DNA of 48,502 nucleotides from Rhodoferax sp. (GTDB taxonomy: Bacteria > Pseudomonadota > Gammaproteobacteria > Burkholderiales > Burkholderiaceae_C). Numbering within the stretch: position 1 is the stretch's first letter; each line of letters starts with the position of its first letter. The notes below the pieces were generated by a model that did no database searches, was not told the DNA's origin, and saw only the letters and a program-made list of their open reading frames with translations. Location: contig NZ_JAUYQD010000039.1 of NCBI RefSeq assembly GCF_030697375.1, forward strand, positions 1 to 48,502. Reading direction: 5' to 3'. The position numbers and the translations under genes were made by a program. Positions 25,649 through 34,052 of the stretch are shown piece after piece.

Positions 25649-26248
25649 ATGCACCGTACCATTTTCGACACCCCTATCGTCAACACCCTGCTGCGAGGCC
25701 TGTCCTTGGCCTTTTTGAAGCTGGCAGGCTGGAAGGTGGAGGGCAGTTTGCCGCCCCATTGCCAAAAAAGCGTGTTCATTGCCGCACCCCACACCAGCAA
25801 CTGGGACCTGCCCTACACCCTGATGGTGGCCTTTGTGCTGCGCCTGAACATCTACTGGATGGGCAAGGAAGAAATCTTCAAGCCCCCGTTTCGCCACCTC
25901 ATGATGTGGTTGGGCGGCATCCCCGTGGCGCGGGAAAAGTGCAACAACCTGGTGGCCGCCTCGGCCGAAGCCATCCAGGCCGCCGACGGCCCGCTGCAAC
26001 TGGTGGTGCCCCCCGAAGGCACCCGCAGCAAGGCGCGTTACTGGAAGACCGGTTTTTACTACATCGCCGTCAGCGCGCAAGTGCCCATCGTGATGGCCTA
26101 TATGGACTACGCGCAAAAACGCAGCGGCCTGGGCCCGGTGTTCCAGCCCACCGGTGATATCGAGGCCGACATGGCCGCCATCAAGGCTTTTTACGCGCCC
26201 TTCAAAGGCAAGAACGCCGACCAGTTCCACGCGGGGCCGCAGGAATAG
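25649..26248 (+). CDS. 1-acyl-glycerol-phosphate acyltransferase-like protein
   Basis: A 199-aa PlsC-superfamily protein. The HX4D catalytic motif is HTSNWD (about residues 49-54), and the substrate motif is PPEGTRSKA. It probably transfers an acyl chain to a lysolipid or related acceptor at the inner membrane; small proteins of this subfamily are usually uncharacterised. The ATG at 25649 lies 5 bases after the CDF stop. A longer open frame continues upstream through the CDF gene but is not a real start. It is convergent with the amidotransferase-like gene. Confidence 0.82.
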   Translation: MHRTIFDTPIVNTLLRGLSLAFLKLAGWKVEGSLPPHCQKSVFIAAPHTSNWDLPYTLMVAFVLRLNIYWMGKEEIFKPPFRHLMMWLGGIPVAREKCNNLVAASAEAIQAADGPLQLVVPPEGTRSKARYWKTGFYYIAVSAQVPIVMAYMDYAQKRSGLGPVFQPTGDIEADMAAIKAFYAPFKGKNADQFHAGPQE

Positions 26249-26258
26249 GCTGCCAAGC

Positions 26259-27044
26259 TCAGCCCTGCTCCACCCGGGCCTGGGCCGCTTGCAAAAAATC
26301 GGTCAGCAGGGGCGAATCATCCAGCGTGTCCGGGCCCGCCTGCAGAAACTCGGGGTGCCATTGCACGGCGGCCACGTAGGTGGGGCCGGTGTGGCGGATG
26401 GCCTCGATCACGCCGTCGTCCGGGCTGCGTGCCTCCACCACAAAACCCGGGGCCAGGTCTTTGATGCCCTGGTGGTGAATGCTATTGATTTTGTAGCTGC
26501 TTGCGCCCGCCAGTAGGGCGTCAAGCCGCGATTCAGGCACCACTTCCAACGGGTGAAAGTGCTGGTCATAGGCGTGGGGGTCGTAGTGCGGCACGGCCTC
26601 GGGTTTCTGGGTGGCGATGTCCTGGTACAGGGTGCCGCCAAAGGCCACGTTGATCAGTTGCAGTCCCCGGCAAATGCCAAACACCGGCTTGCCGGCGGCA
26701 ACAAAGGCCTGCACCAGCGCCTGGTCGTAGGCATCGCGGCTGCGGTCACCGCTCCAGTGGTCTTGCAGCGGGGTTTCGCCGTAGCTGCCGGGCCAGACAT
26801 CGGAGCCGCCGTGCATCACCAGGCCGTCCAGCCACTGGGCGTAGTCCTCAAAACCGACGTCGCCCCGGGCGGTGTCGCCCAGCGGGGACGGGATCATGAC
26901 GGGCAGGGCCCCGCCGGACATAACCCAGTGGGCCATGGACTGTTCCAGGTACTGCAGGGTCTTGGGGGCAAAGGCCGAACGCGCGGGGTCGGGGTAAAAA
27001 AAGCAGGCACTGATGCCGATTTTGAGTCGTGCGGGTCGGGTCAT
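26259..27044 (-). CDS. Gamma-glutamyl-gamma-aminobutyrate hydrolase family protein (PuuD-like)
   Basis: Class I glutamine-amidotransferase-fold hydrolase of 261 aa. The nucleophile Cys is in FGICRGLQLINVAFGG, and the catalytic His-Glu is in VQWHPEF near the C-terminus. Relatives cleave gamma-glutamyl-GABA in putrescine catabolism, but no other put/puu gene is adjacent, so the substrate is uncertain. A family 1 interspersed repeat (26481-26520) is translated within it as GASSYKI, just before the conserved NSIHHQG. It is divergent from the SlyD-like gene. Confidence 0.85.
   Translation of the reverse strand: MTRPARLKIGISACFFYPDPARSAFAPKTLQYLEQSMAHWVMSGGALPVMIPSPLGDTARGDVGFEDYAQWLDGLVMHGGSDVWPGSYGETPLQDHWSGDRSRDAYDQALVQAFVAAGKPVFGICRGLQLINVAFGGTLYQDIATQKPEAVPHYDPHAYDQHFHPLEVVPESRLDALLAGASSYKINSIHHQGIKDLAPGFVVEARSPDDGVIEAIRHTGPTYVAAVQWHPEFLQAGPDTLDDSPLLTDFLQAAQARVEQG
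26481..26520 (+). repeat. Interspersed repeat family 1, copy C (inside the PuuD-like gene)
   Basis: GCTATTGATTTTGTAGCTGC then TTGCGCCCGCCAGTAGGGCG. The left half matches copies A and D closely and the right half is more diverged. It lies antisense to the host gene and adds a short in-frame segment. Confidence 0.6.
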
Positions 27045-27121
27045 GGGGTCGTGTTGCGGATGGGTTCTGGCTTAGGCGAAAATCGCATGCTAATTCATTC
27101 GCCCAAACCCCGGACATTCCC

Positions 27122-27598
27122 ATGAAAATCGAAAAAGACACCGTCGTCACCCTGCGCTACAAAGTTTCCGACGCCCAGGGCAAGCTCATCGAAGAAGCCA
27201 AAGAGCCCATGGCCTACCTGCATGGCGGCTACGGCAATACGCTGCCCAAGATCGAAGAAGCGCTGGATGGCCAAGCGTCCGGCTTCCAAACCACGCTGCA
27301 GCTTGCGGCCGCAGACGCCTTCGGCCTGCGCGACGAATCCCTGGTGCAAACCATTGCACGCAAGGACTTTCCGCCCGGCGTCAAGGTCGGTGGCCAGTTG
27401 CAGGGCCGCGACGCTGACGGGCATGAAACCGCCTTCACCGTCATCAAGATCAAGGGCGACACCGTGTTTTTGGACGGCAACCACCCCTGGGCCGGCAAGG
27501 ACCTGCGTTTCACCCTGAAGGTGACCGAAGTGCGCACCGCCTCCACCGAAGAAATCACCCACAAACACGTGCACGGCGCGCACGGCCACCACCACTAA
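27122..27598 (+). CDS. slyD: FKBP-type peptidyl-prolyl isomerase (SlyD-like)
   Basis: A 158-aa proline isomerase and chaperone. The FKBP core is interrupted by an IF (insert-in-flap) domain: MKIEKDTVVTLRYKVSD and YLHGGYGNTLPKIEEAL belong to the FKBP part. The FPPGVKVGGQLQ region is the insert, and DGNHPWAGKDLRF returns to the FKBP fold. The His-rich tail (HKHVHGAHGHHH) recalls the nickel-binding tail of SlyD. The ATG at 27122 was chosen because it begins the conserved domain. Confidence 0.9.
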   Translation: MKIEKDTVVTLRYKVSDAQGKLIEEAKEPMAYLHGGYGNTLPKIEEALDGQASGFQTTLQLAAADAFGLRDESLVQTIARKDFPPGVKVGGQLQGRDADGHETAFTVIKIKGDTVFLDGNHPWAGKDLRFTLKVTEVRTASTEEITHKHVHGAHGHHH

Positions 27599-27608
27599 GA
27601 AAGTACCT

Positions 27609-28115
27609 ATGCACCCCCAAGCACTTCTTTGGCGGGCGCTATCGGCAAGCCTGCTGGTAGCGACCTCCCTGGCGTCCCACGCCCAAGTTCAAGCCCAAAC
27701 CCCAGCGCAGCCCCCGGCCGACCCGCCACCCGCCGAGGCCGTGGGTTACGTCAAAACCGTGGCTGGTGAAGCCTGGGTCACCACCCTGGGCCAGCGCGTG
27801 CAGGCCGCACCCGGCACCGCTGTGCGGGTTGGCAGCCAGCTCAAGACAGCGGCCAAAGCCAGCTTGGGGGTGACGTTCAAAGACAACACCGTGATGTCCT
27901 TCGGGCCCGACACCGAGCTGACCGTGGACGAATACCTCTACGCGCCAGCGCAGGGCCAGCTCCGGCTGGGCACCCGCCTGGCCAAGGGCAGCCTGAACTA
28001 TGTCTCCGGCGTGATCGCCAAGCTCAAGCCCGAGGCGGTGACCGTCAAAACGCCCACCGGCATCATCGGTGTGCGCGGCACCCAGTTCGTCGCCACCGTG
28101 GAGGACGCGCAATGA
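27609..28115 (+). CDS. Exported FecR-domain protein
   Basis: A 168-aa periplasmic protein: a signal peptide (about 1-26, cleavage after SHA), a Pro-rich segment, then a FecR domain (GEAWVTTLGQRVQAAPGTAV, DNTVMSFGPDTELTV, VKTPTGIIGVRGTQFV). It lacks the membrane anchor of true FecR anti-sigma factors. Such free-standing FecR proteins often neighbour CHASE2 cyclases and OmpA proteins, as here. It overlaps the OmpA-lipoprotein gene by 4 bases. Confidence 0.85.
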   Translation: MHPQALLWRALSASLLVATSLASHAQVQAQTPAQPPADPPPAEAVGYVKTVAGEAWVTTLGQRVQAAPGTAVRVGSQLKTAAKASLGVTFKDNTVMSFGPDTELTVDEYLYAPAQGQLRLGTRLAKGSLNYVSGVIAKLKPEAVTVKTPTGIIGVRGTQFVATVEDAQ

Positions 28116-28714
28116 ACCCGACCTTCAAGACATCCATGGCCAGCGCCACCTTGACGCTGGCCGCCCTGCTGGCAGGCTGCGCCGGTCCGCGCTCCTATGT
28201 GGTGCTGCTGCCCAGCCCGGACGGCAGCGTGGGCCAGGTGGTGGTGCAAGGCCAACGCGGCGAGCAGGTGCTGACACAGGCGCAGCAAGGCAGCGCCCTG
28301 GACGGCGGCGCGCCCCCTTTTGCAGTGCGCCCGGAAGACCTGCAGCGCGACTTCGGCGCGGCCATGGCCGCCCGCCCGCCGCTGCCAGAGCAGTTTTTGC
28401 TGTACTTTGAAAGCGGTGGCTCCGAGTTGACGGCCGAGTCCAAAGCCCTGCTGCCACGCATCATTGAACGGGCACAGGCGCGCACCTCGGTGGACCTGTC
28501 GGTCATCGGGCACTCCGACACCCAGGGCAAAGCCGATGCCAACGAAGCGCTGGCGCTGGAGCGGGCCAAAGCCATTGCCGAGCAATTGCGGGGCCTGGGG
28601 CTGGCAGACCTGGTGCTCTCGATCGAGTCGCACGGTGAACGCAACCTGCTGGTGCCCACGCCCGACGAGACGCCCGAGCCTCGCAACCGCCGCGTGGAAA
28701 TCACCCTGCGTTAA
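28112..28714 (+). CDS. OmpA-family peptidoglycan-associated lipoprotein
   Basis: A 200-aa lipoprotein. The signal peptide ends in the lipobox LAGC (Cys23), so it should be lipid-anchored. The C-terminal OmpA domain (about 95-200) has LYFESGGSEL, VIGHSDTQGKADANEAL and RRVEITLR, with the conserved Asp and Arg that bind diaminopimelate. It is translationally coupled to the FecR-domain gene by a 4-base overlap and convergent with the CHASE2 cyclase gene. It probably links the FecR-domain partner to the cell wall. Confidence 0.88.
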   Translation: MNPTFKTSMASATLTLAALLAGCAGPRSYVVLLPSPDGSVGQVVVQGQRGEQVLTQAQQGSALDGGAPPFAVRPEDLQRDFGAAMAARPPLPEQFLLYFESGGSELTAESKALLPRIIERAQARTSVDLSVIGHSDTQGKADANEALALERAKAIAEQLRGLGLADLVLSIESHGERNLLVPTPDETPEPRNRRVEITLR

Positions 28715-28736
28715 ACAGCCGCTGCAAAAAAGCGGT

Positions 28737-30953
28737 TCACTTCTCGGCCATCACGATCACATCGTCGATGGCCCCGTCTAGCAGGCGCTGCAGGTGCAGC
28801 GCCACCAGCGGGTCCTTGGGGTGGCGCAGTGCCAGCGCTTCCCACTGCGCACGCGCCGCGTCGGCATCCTGCGGGCGGCCGTGCTGCAAGAGCTGCAGGG
28901 CCGCGTCGTAGTCGGCCGGGGCTGCGCAGTCGGCAGCGTCCAGGGCGGCCCAGGGGGTGGCCACCTGCAAGGCCTGGGTTTTGCCTTTGAGCACCAGCCG
29001 CCCCACGGTGCGCGTAGGCACCCCCGTGCAACCGTCCAGCACCGCCTGCGACACACACAGCCGGGTGCCCAAATGCTTGTTGACACTTTCCAGCCGCGCG
29101 GCGGTGTTGATCGGGTCGCCCAGGGCGCGGTAGTCAAACAGGGTCTTGCCGCCAAAGTTGCCCACAATCACCTCGCCGCTGTGCACCCCGATGCGGGTCA
29201 GGCCCCAAGGCACGCCCCGGGCCTGCAAGCGCTGGGCATAGGCGGTGGCAAAGGCGTCCATCTCCAGCGCGCAGTCCAGCGCCCGCTGGCGGTGGTCGGC
29301 CTGCACCACCGGTGCGGAAAACAGCACCACCATGGCGTCGCCCACAAAACGGTCCAGCGTGCCCTCGTGTTTGAAGACGATGACCAGCATGGCCTCCAGG
29401 TAGTCGTTGAGCAGGGTCACCACCTGGGCCGGGTCGCTCATTTCCATCATGGGGGTAAAACCCGCCAGATCGGTGAACACAAAACTGCACACCTGGCGCT
29501 GCCCGCCCAGGAGCAACTGCTCCGGGTGCGCCACCAGATGCGCCACCCGGTTGGGTGACACGTAGCGCGAGAACGCGGTGCGCAGCCAGCGCTGCTGGCG
29601 CTCACCCACCCAATGGTGGATGCCGCTGGCCAGGCCGAAACTCAGCAACAGCGCCAGGGCCGGGTTGCTGGCGTCCACCAGGGTATGCCCGTCCACAAAA
29701 GCCAGCCACGCCCCGCCGCCCACTCCGGCCAAGGCCACCGCCAGCAGCAGCGCCGCCCAGCGGACTGGCGCTGCCAGCGCCACCAACCCCACCACCAACG
29801 TGCCCAGCACCAGCACCAGAACCTCCAGCCCGCTGGCCCAGACCGGGCGCTGCAGGTGCTGGCCCGACAGCATTTGCTCCAGCGCCAGGGCATGGGCCTG
29901 TACCCCGGGCATCAGCTGCCCCATGGGGTTGGCGCGCAGGTCGGCCAGGCCCGCCGCCGAGCTGCCCACCAGCACGATGGTGCCGTTCAAGGTATCTGCG
30001 GCCACCGCGCCTTGCAGCACCTGTGCCGCCGGGATATAAGGCGCGGGCGGGTCCTGGGGGTAGTGCAGCCAGATTTCGGCATGGGCATTGGTGGGCACGG
30101 TGACGCCGCCGATGCGCACATCCTGCAGCCCCTCCTCCCCGCCGCGCAGCAGGTAGTTGGGCACGCCCTGGGCCACCCGCAGGGCCTCGGCGCTTAGGGC
30201 CGGCACCACCTGCGCACCCAGGCGCGACAGCAGGGGCAGCCGACGCACCACCCCGTCGCTGTCGGCGGCAAAGTTCAGCGCCCCCACACCGCTGGCGCTG
30301 GCCGAAAGCACGGGCAGCGGCCAGACGACGGCATCAAAATCCTGCAACCAGTGCTGCGAATCCGGCGCGCCGCTGCTGACGATGCGGTAGGGCGGATTCA
30401 GGGGCGGGACCGCAGCGGCCCCGGGGCCGTCGGCCCCCGTGCTGTGCGACACACTGCTGCCCAGCACCACGGGGCGGCCGCGCAACGCCTGTGCCAGCAC
30501 CGCGTCGTGGTCGGGGAGGTGGCGCAGCCAGTCGCTGGCCTGTGGGTTGCGCCAGAGCCGCGCCATGGTAGCGGGGGAGGTGCGGTCCGGCTCGACCAGC
30601 AGCACGTCCAGCGCGATGGCGGCGGCACCCGCCTGGTGCAGGCGCTCCACCAGTTCGGCGATGCGGATGCGCGGCCAGGGCCACTGCCCGTAGGCCTTCA
30701 GGCTGGCTTCGTCAATGTCCACCACGCGCACCGGCACCGGTGTGTAGGGGCGGGGGTGCCAGCGCTGGAACTGGTCAAACTGCGCCAGCCGCAGGGCTTG
30801 CATCGGAATCGGGTCGGCCAGCCACAGCGCCAGCGCGGCCAAGACCTGCCCCACCACCAGGGCAAGCGCCCAAGGATGGGACAGCACCCCGGGCAGCTTG
30901 CGCCGGTTCCGCCGGGGCGGCAGGCTGGTTTTGGAGGGGGGCAAGGCAGTCAT
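28737..30953 (-). CDS. CHASE2-domain class III nucleotidyl cyclase (atypical substrate residues)
   Basis: Membrane cyclase of 738 aa with the same layout as the protein at 3594-5843: an anchor near residue 30, periplasmic CHASE2 (about 60-365), three membrane segments (about 375-445), and a catalytic domain from about 485. Metal ligands Asp495 (FTDLAGFT) and Asp539 (FVGDAMVVLF) and transition-state Asn616/Arg620 are present. The substrate-selecting Lys is Arg535 (LDRFVGD) and the Thr/Asp is Arg609 (YRALGD), so nucleotide preference is uncertain. The ATG at 30953 overlaps the stop of the cNMP-binding gene (ATGA). A TPR-like tail ends the protein. Confidence 0.88.
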   Translation of the reverse strand: MTALPPSKTSLPPRRNRRKLPGVLSHPWALALVVGQVLAALALWLADPIPMQALRLAQFDQFQRWHPRPYTPVPVRVVDIDEASLKAYGQWPWPRIRIAELVERLHQAGAAAIALDVLLVEPDRTSPATMARLWRNPQASDWLRHLPDHDAVLAQALRGRPVVLGSSVSHSTGADGPGAAAVPPLNPPYRIVSSGAPDSQHWLQDFDAVVWPLPVLSASASGVGALNFAADSDGVVRRLPLLSRLGAQVVPALSAEALRVAQGVPNYLLRGGEEGLQDVRIGGVTVPTNAHAEIWLHYPQDPPAPYIPAAQVLQGAVAADTLNGTIVLVGSSAAGLADLRANPMGQLMPGVQAHALALEQMLSGQHLQRPVWASGLEVLVLVLGTLVVGLVALAAPVRWAALLLAVALAGVGGGAWLAFVDGHTLVDASNPALALLLSFGLASGIHHWVGERQQRWLRTAFSRYVSPNRVAHLVAHPEQLLLGGQRQVCSFVFTDLAGFTPMMEMSDPAQVVTLLNDYLEAMLVIVFKHEGTLDRFVGDAMVVLFSAPVVQADHRQRALDCALEMDAFATAYAQRLQARGVPWGLTRIGVHSGEVIVGNFGGKTLFDYRALGDPINTAARLESVNKHLGTRLCVSQAVLDGCTGVPTRTVGRLVLKGKTQALQVATPWAALDAADCAAPADYDAALQLLQHGRPQDADAARAQWEALALRHPKDPLVALHLQRLLDGAIDDVIVMAEK

Positions 30954-31552
30954 GGCGAGGGCAGCAGGTGGTCGATTTCTTGCTGCATGGCCTTGGTCAG
31001 CTGCACGTATTTGTTGAGCTTGTCCGTGTTGTCGCGCAGCCGGTCCCCGATGCGCATGGCAATGGCCATCATCAGTTTGGCGCAAATGGTGGGGTCGGCC
31101 CGGAGCAGTTGGGAGATGGCGTCACGCGTCAGCACCGCACAGCTCAGGTCGGTGTCGGCGGTGCACGAGGCCGAGCGTGGCAGGCCGTCGATCAGGCCCA
31201 AATCCCCGTGCATGCTGCCCGGGCCCAGCACCGTCATGGTGATGGGCGACACCCGGCTGACCACAATGCTTTCCACGGTGACATCGCCCTCCAGAATCAG
31301 CACCATGAAGCCGGTGTTGTGGCGGTCCCCCTCGCGGATGAACACCGTGCCCTGGGCGATTTGCATCGGTTGCATATAACGCGCCACCACATAGGCCTCT
31401 TCCAAACTGAGCTGCATCAGGGCCGAAGGCGCCGTCAGCATCTCTGCGGCCAGGGCCTGGGTTGGGAAGCCAGAAAAATGCCCCGGATGGATAAACCTGG
31501 ACAGTACACCGGCCATGTTGGGGTTGAGTTTGCGCAATAACTTCTTCAACAT
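30950..31552 (-). CDS. Cyclic nucleotide-binding domain protein without DNA-binding domain
   Basis: A 200-aa protein with one CAP_ED-type beta-roll (about 50-145) and helices at both ends, but no helix-turn-helix. The phosphate-binding cassette is GDLGLIDGLPRSAS (116-129). The phosphate-binding Arg126 is kept, and the usual Glu is Asp117. It is coupled by a 4-base overlap to the CHASE2 cyclase gene downstream, so it may sense that enzyme's product and act by protein contact rather than on DNA. It is divergent from the HD-like gene. Confidence 0.82.
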   Translation of the reverse strand: MLKKLLRKLNPNMAGVLSRFIHPGHFSGFPTQALAAEMLTAPSALMQLSLEEAYVVARYMQPMQIAQGTVFIREGDRHNTGFMVLILEGDVTVESIVVSRVSPITMTVLGPGSMHGDLGLIDGLPRSASCTADTDLSCAVLTRDAISQLLRADPTICAKLMMAIAMRIGDRLRDNTDKLNKYVQLTKAMQQEIDHLLPSP

Positions 31553-31639
31553 GGCGGTTTACAAGCGTGGAGAGACGGCTATATTCGGATTTGCATTTTG
31601 CAGCATTCCACAAGCCCCAGCGGCAAGGAGCAAACCAGC

Positions 31640-33007
31640 GTGGCCATTGCAACCATCAACCGTCTCATCGTCCTGTTTGACGAAGCGTTCCGTGGCGTGT
31701 CTGCCCCGGTCGGCATGGCAGAGTCCGAACGGCTGGCCATTCTGGTGCACCACTCGATGGACTCCAAAAAACGCGCGTACCACACCGCCCTGCATGTGTT
31801 CGCCATGTGCGAGGGCATGCAGCCGCTGCAGGTCTTGGCCGCGCTGTTCCATGACCTGGTGTACGTCCAGCTGGACGGTGGTTTTGCCTTGCCGGTGGCG
31901 GGCTTGCTGCAGGACGTCACGCAAGTGCAAGGCGATACCCGGGTCCTGCAGGCGTTTCCCGCCGACGACCCGGCGCTGACCCTGTGCGCCGGAATTTTCA
32001 ACTTCACACCGGGGCAAGTGCTGCCGCTGTACGGCGGCATGAATGAATTTCTGAGCGCGGTGGTGGCCACCCGCCTGCTGCAGCCCCACCTCAGCGCAGC
32101 CGACCTGCTGGCCGTGGTGACCTGCATTGAAACCACCGTTCCCTTTCGCGCCCCGGATGCCGACGGCAAGACCGCCACCGACGCGCTGGCCGAGCGCGTG
32201 CACGCCCAGTACCTGCGGCTGTTCCCCGGCTGCGATCCGGTCAACGCCCAGGCCTTTGTCCAACGGGCGGTGTCCGACGCCGTGACCCTGGGCAACCGCG
32301 ATGTCGGCGGCTTTGCGCACCCCAACCCCGGCTTGTTTTTGTCCAGCACCTGGCTGCTGATTGACGAGTCCAACGCCCCGCTGGCCAGCCCCGGCGTGTA
32401 CTCCTTGCAGGAATACCGCAGCGCCCTGGTGCGTATGAACAGCTTTCTGGGCGGCCTCAACCCGGCCCATATTTTTCTGCATTACGACGCACAACCGGCG
32501 GCCGATGAGATCTCCCGCCTGTGCGCCAGCGCCCGCTGCAACATCACCTTCGCCTGCGATTTTCTCGACGCCAAAATCACCTCGGTGGCCATCATCGAAG
32601 CGCTGGCGCTGAGCACCGGCACCGATTGCCCGGTGTCCATGTTTCTGGGCGACATCCGCAGCGCCTATGGCCGCCCCGACCGGGTGGAAGACTTCTTGCC
32701 TGCGGCGCCACGTTCTACCCGGGCCGTCAACAAAGAACTGCTGAACGTTCTGGAGAAAGGCCGCGTGCTGGAGTCCAGCAACGACCTGACCGCCTCGCCG
32801 CTAACGGCCTTCATCTACCGCACCATGGGGCACGCAGGCACCCAAGCGGCGCTGCGCCAGGCCCGGCAGATGTTTGACGGCGCCCTGTCACCCCAGGCGT
32901 TTTTGCAAACCCTGGACCGCGACATGGTGCGCGCCATTTTGCGGGCCTGCGCGCGTATTGCGCTGTCCCGCAGCGAGGCCCTGCACACGCTGGAAAAGAC
33001 GCTGTAG
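31640..33007 (+). CDS. Uncharacterised HD-like hydrolase
   Basis: A 455-aa soluble protein. YHTALHV (47-53) followed by FHDLVY (70-75) is the H...HD metal motif of HD-superfamily phosphohydrolases, similar in layout to predicted metal-dependent HD enzymes and to cyclic-nucleotide phosphodiesterases. The rest (about 240-455) is unrecognised. I chose GTG at 31640 because AAGGAG lies 9 bases upstream (31625-31630); an ATG at 31598 has no such site and would add 14 residues. It is divergent from the cNMP-binding/cyclase pair, so a role in cyclic-nucleotide turnover is a reasonable but unproven inference. Confidence 0.6.
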   Translation: MAIATINRLIVLFDEAFRGVSAPVGMAESERLAILVHHSMDSKKRAYHTALHVFAMCEGMQPLQVLAALFHDLVYVQLDGGFALPVAGLLQDVTQVQGDTRVLQAFPADDPALTLCAGIFNFTPGQVLPLYGGMNEFLSAVVATRLLQPHLSAADLLAVVTCIETTVPFRAPDADGKTATDALAERVHAQYLRLFPGCDPVNAQAFVQRAVSDAVTLGNRDVGGFAHPNPGLFLSSTWLLIDESNAPLASPGVYSLQEYRSALVRMNSFLGGLNPAHIFLHYDAQPAADEISRLCASARCNITFACDFLDAKITSVAIIEALALSTGTDCPVSMFLGDIRSAYGRPDRVEDFLPAAPRSTRAVNKELLNVLEKGRVLESSNDLTASPLTAFIYRTMGHAGTQAALRQARQMFDGALSPQAFLQTLDRDMVRAILRACARIALSRSEALHTLEKTL

Positions 33008-33025
33008 ACGCGGCAGGGGCGGGCC

Positions 33026-33928
33026 TTAGGCCCACCCCTGCTGGGCCACGTAGTCGTTCAGATACACCTCAAAGCGCAGCGCGGCGGGGGACAGGGGGCG
33101 GTCTTTGCGGGTGAAGGTGAAAAACTTGCGCTGGATCACCGGCTCCACCAGCGGGCGGCTCTCCAGGCGGTGCAGCGCAATGAGGGCGCTGGCATAGGGC
33201 AGGCAGGTGCTCACCCCCAGGCCCGCGCTGACCATGGCAAAGGCGGTGGTCATGAAACCCACCTCGTTGACCGGCCCCAGCGCCAGGTCCCGCACGGACG
33301 CATGCAGGTCGCCGCGCAAACGCTGGGTGAACTCGCCCTGCAGCGCGATCATGGGGTGGCGCAGGGCATCATCCCAGCGCACCTGCTTCATTTTCGCCAG
33401 GGGATGGCCGGGCGGGAACACCACCACAAACGGCATTTCAAACAAGAGCGTGGCCGCCACATCCGCCGAAGACTCGCGCTCCGGGCCCACGCCAAAGTCC
33501 ACCTCCCCGCTGTGCACCTTGGCCTGCACCTGCTCCACCATGCAGTCGAACAGGCGCACCTCGATCTCGGGGTGGTGGCGCTTGAAACCCGCAATCACCT
33601 CGGGCAGCACCGAACACGACATCAGCTGCGGCGCGGCGATGCGCACCAGCCCGCGTTTCAGCGCTTTCAGGTCGGCCATGGTGTCCAGCGCGCCGTCCAG
33701 GTCCTGCAAGATTTTGGTGGCCAGCGGATAAAACTCGCGCCCCGCGTCCGACAGCCCCACCTTGCGCGTGCTGCGGTGCACCACCTGCACGCCCAGGGTC
33801 TGCTCCAGCTCCTTGACCAGCCCGCTCAGGGCCGACTGGGTGACGTGCAGGCTGGCCGCGGCCTCGGTAAAGCTGCAGGTCTTGGCAAGCGCGACAAAGG
33901 CGCGCAACTGGCGCAAAGTGACATTCAT
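33026..33928 (-). CDS. LysR-family transcriptional regulator
   Basis: A 300-aa LysR-type regulator. The N-terminal winged helix covers residues 1-60 (TLRQLRAFVALAKTCSFTEA, LHVTQSALSGLVKELEQTLG, HRSTRKVGLSDAG). The periplasmic-binding-protein-like effector domain follows (about 92-295). It is divergent from the VOC-TRAP-fahA-maiA operon across 124 bases that contain an AT-rich inverted repeat, so it is the probable activator of that operon, responding to an aromatic or carboxylic intermediate. Confidence 0.92.
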   Translation of the reverse strand: MNVTLRQLRAFVALAKTCSFTEAAASLHVTQSALSGLVKELEQTLGVQVVHRSTRKVGLSDAGREFYPLATKILQDLDGALDTMADLKALKRGLVRIAAPQLMSCSVLPEVIAGFKRHHPEIEVRLFDCMVEQVQAKVHSGEVDFGVGPERESSADVAATLLFEMPFVVVFPPGHPLAKMKQVRWDDALRHPMIALQGEFTQRLRGDLHASVRDLALGPVNEVGFMTTAFAMVSAGLGVSTCLPYASALIALHRLESRPLVEPVIQRKFFTFTRKDRPLSPAALRFEVYLNDYVAQQGWA

Positions 33929-33944
33929 TAGCTATACCGATAAA

Positions 33945-33978
33945 TTCATCATAAAAAACCGTTTGAATGATAGATGAA
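33945..33978. promoter_or_regulatory. Candidate LysR operator
   Basis: TTCATC (33945-33950) and GATGAA (33973-33978) form a 6-bp inverted repeat around an AT-rich spacer in the divergent promoter region, 17 bases from the LysR start. The size and place fit a LysR-type binding region that would serve both promoters. Confidence 0.45.
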
Positions 33979-34052
33979 ATCGCCCTCTAATCCCCTTCAG
34001 TTCCCGGCCCGCGTGCCCAAGCGCCTTATTCACCGCATCACAGGAGTCCAAC

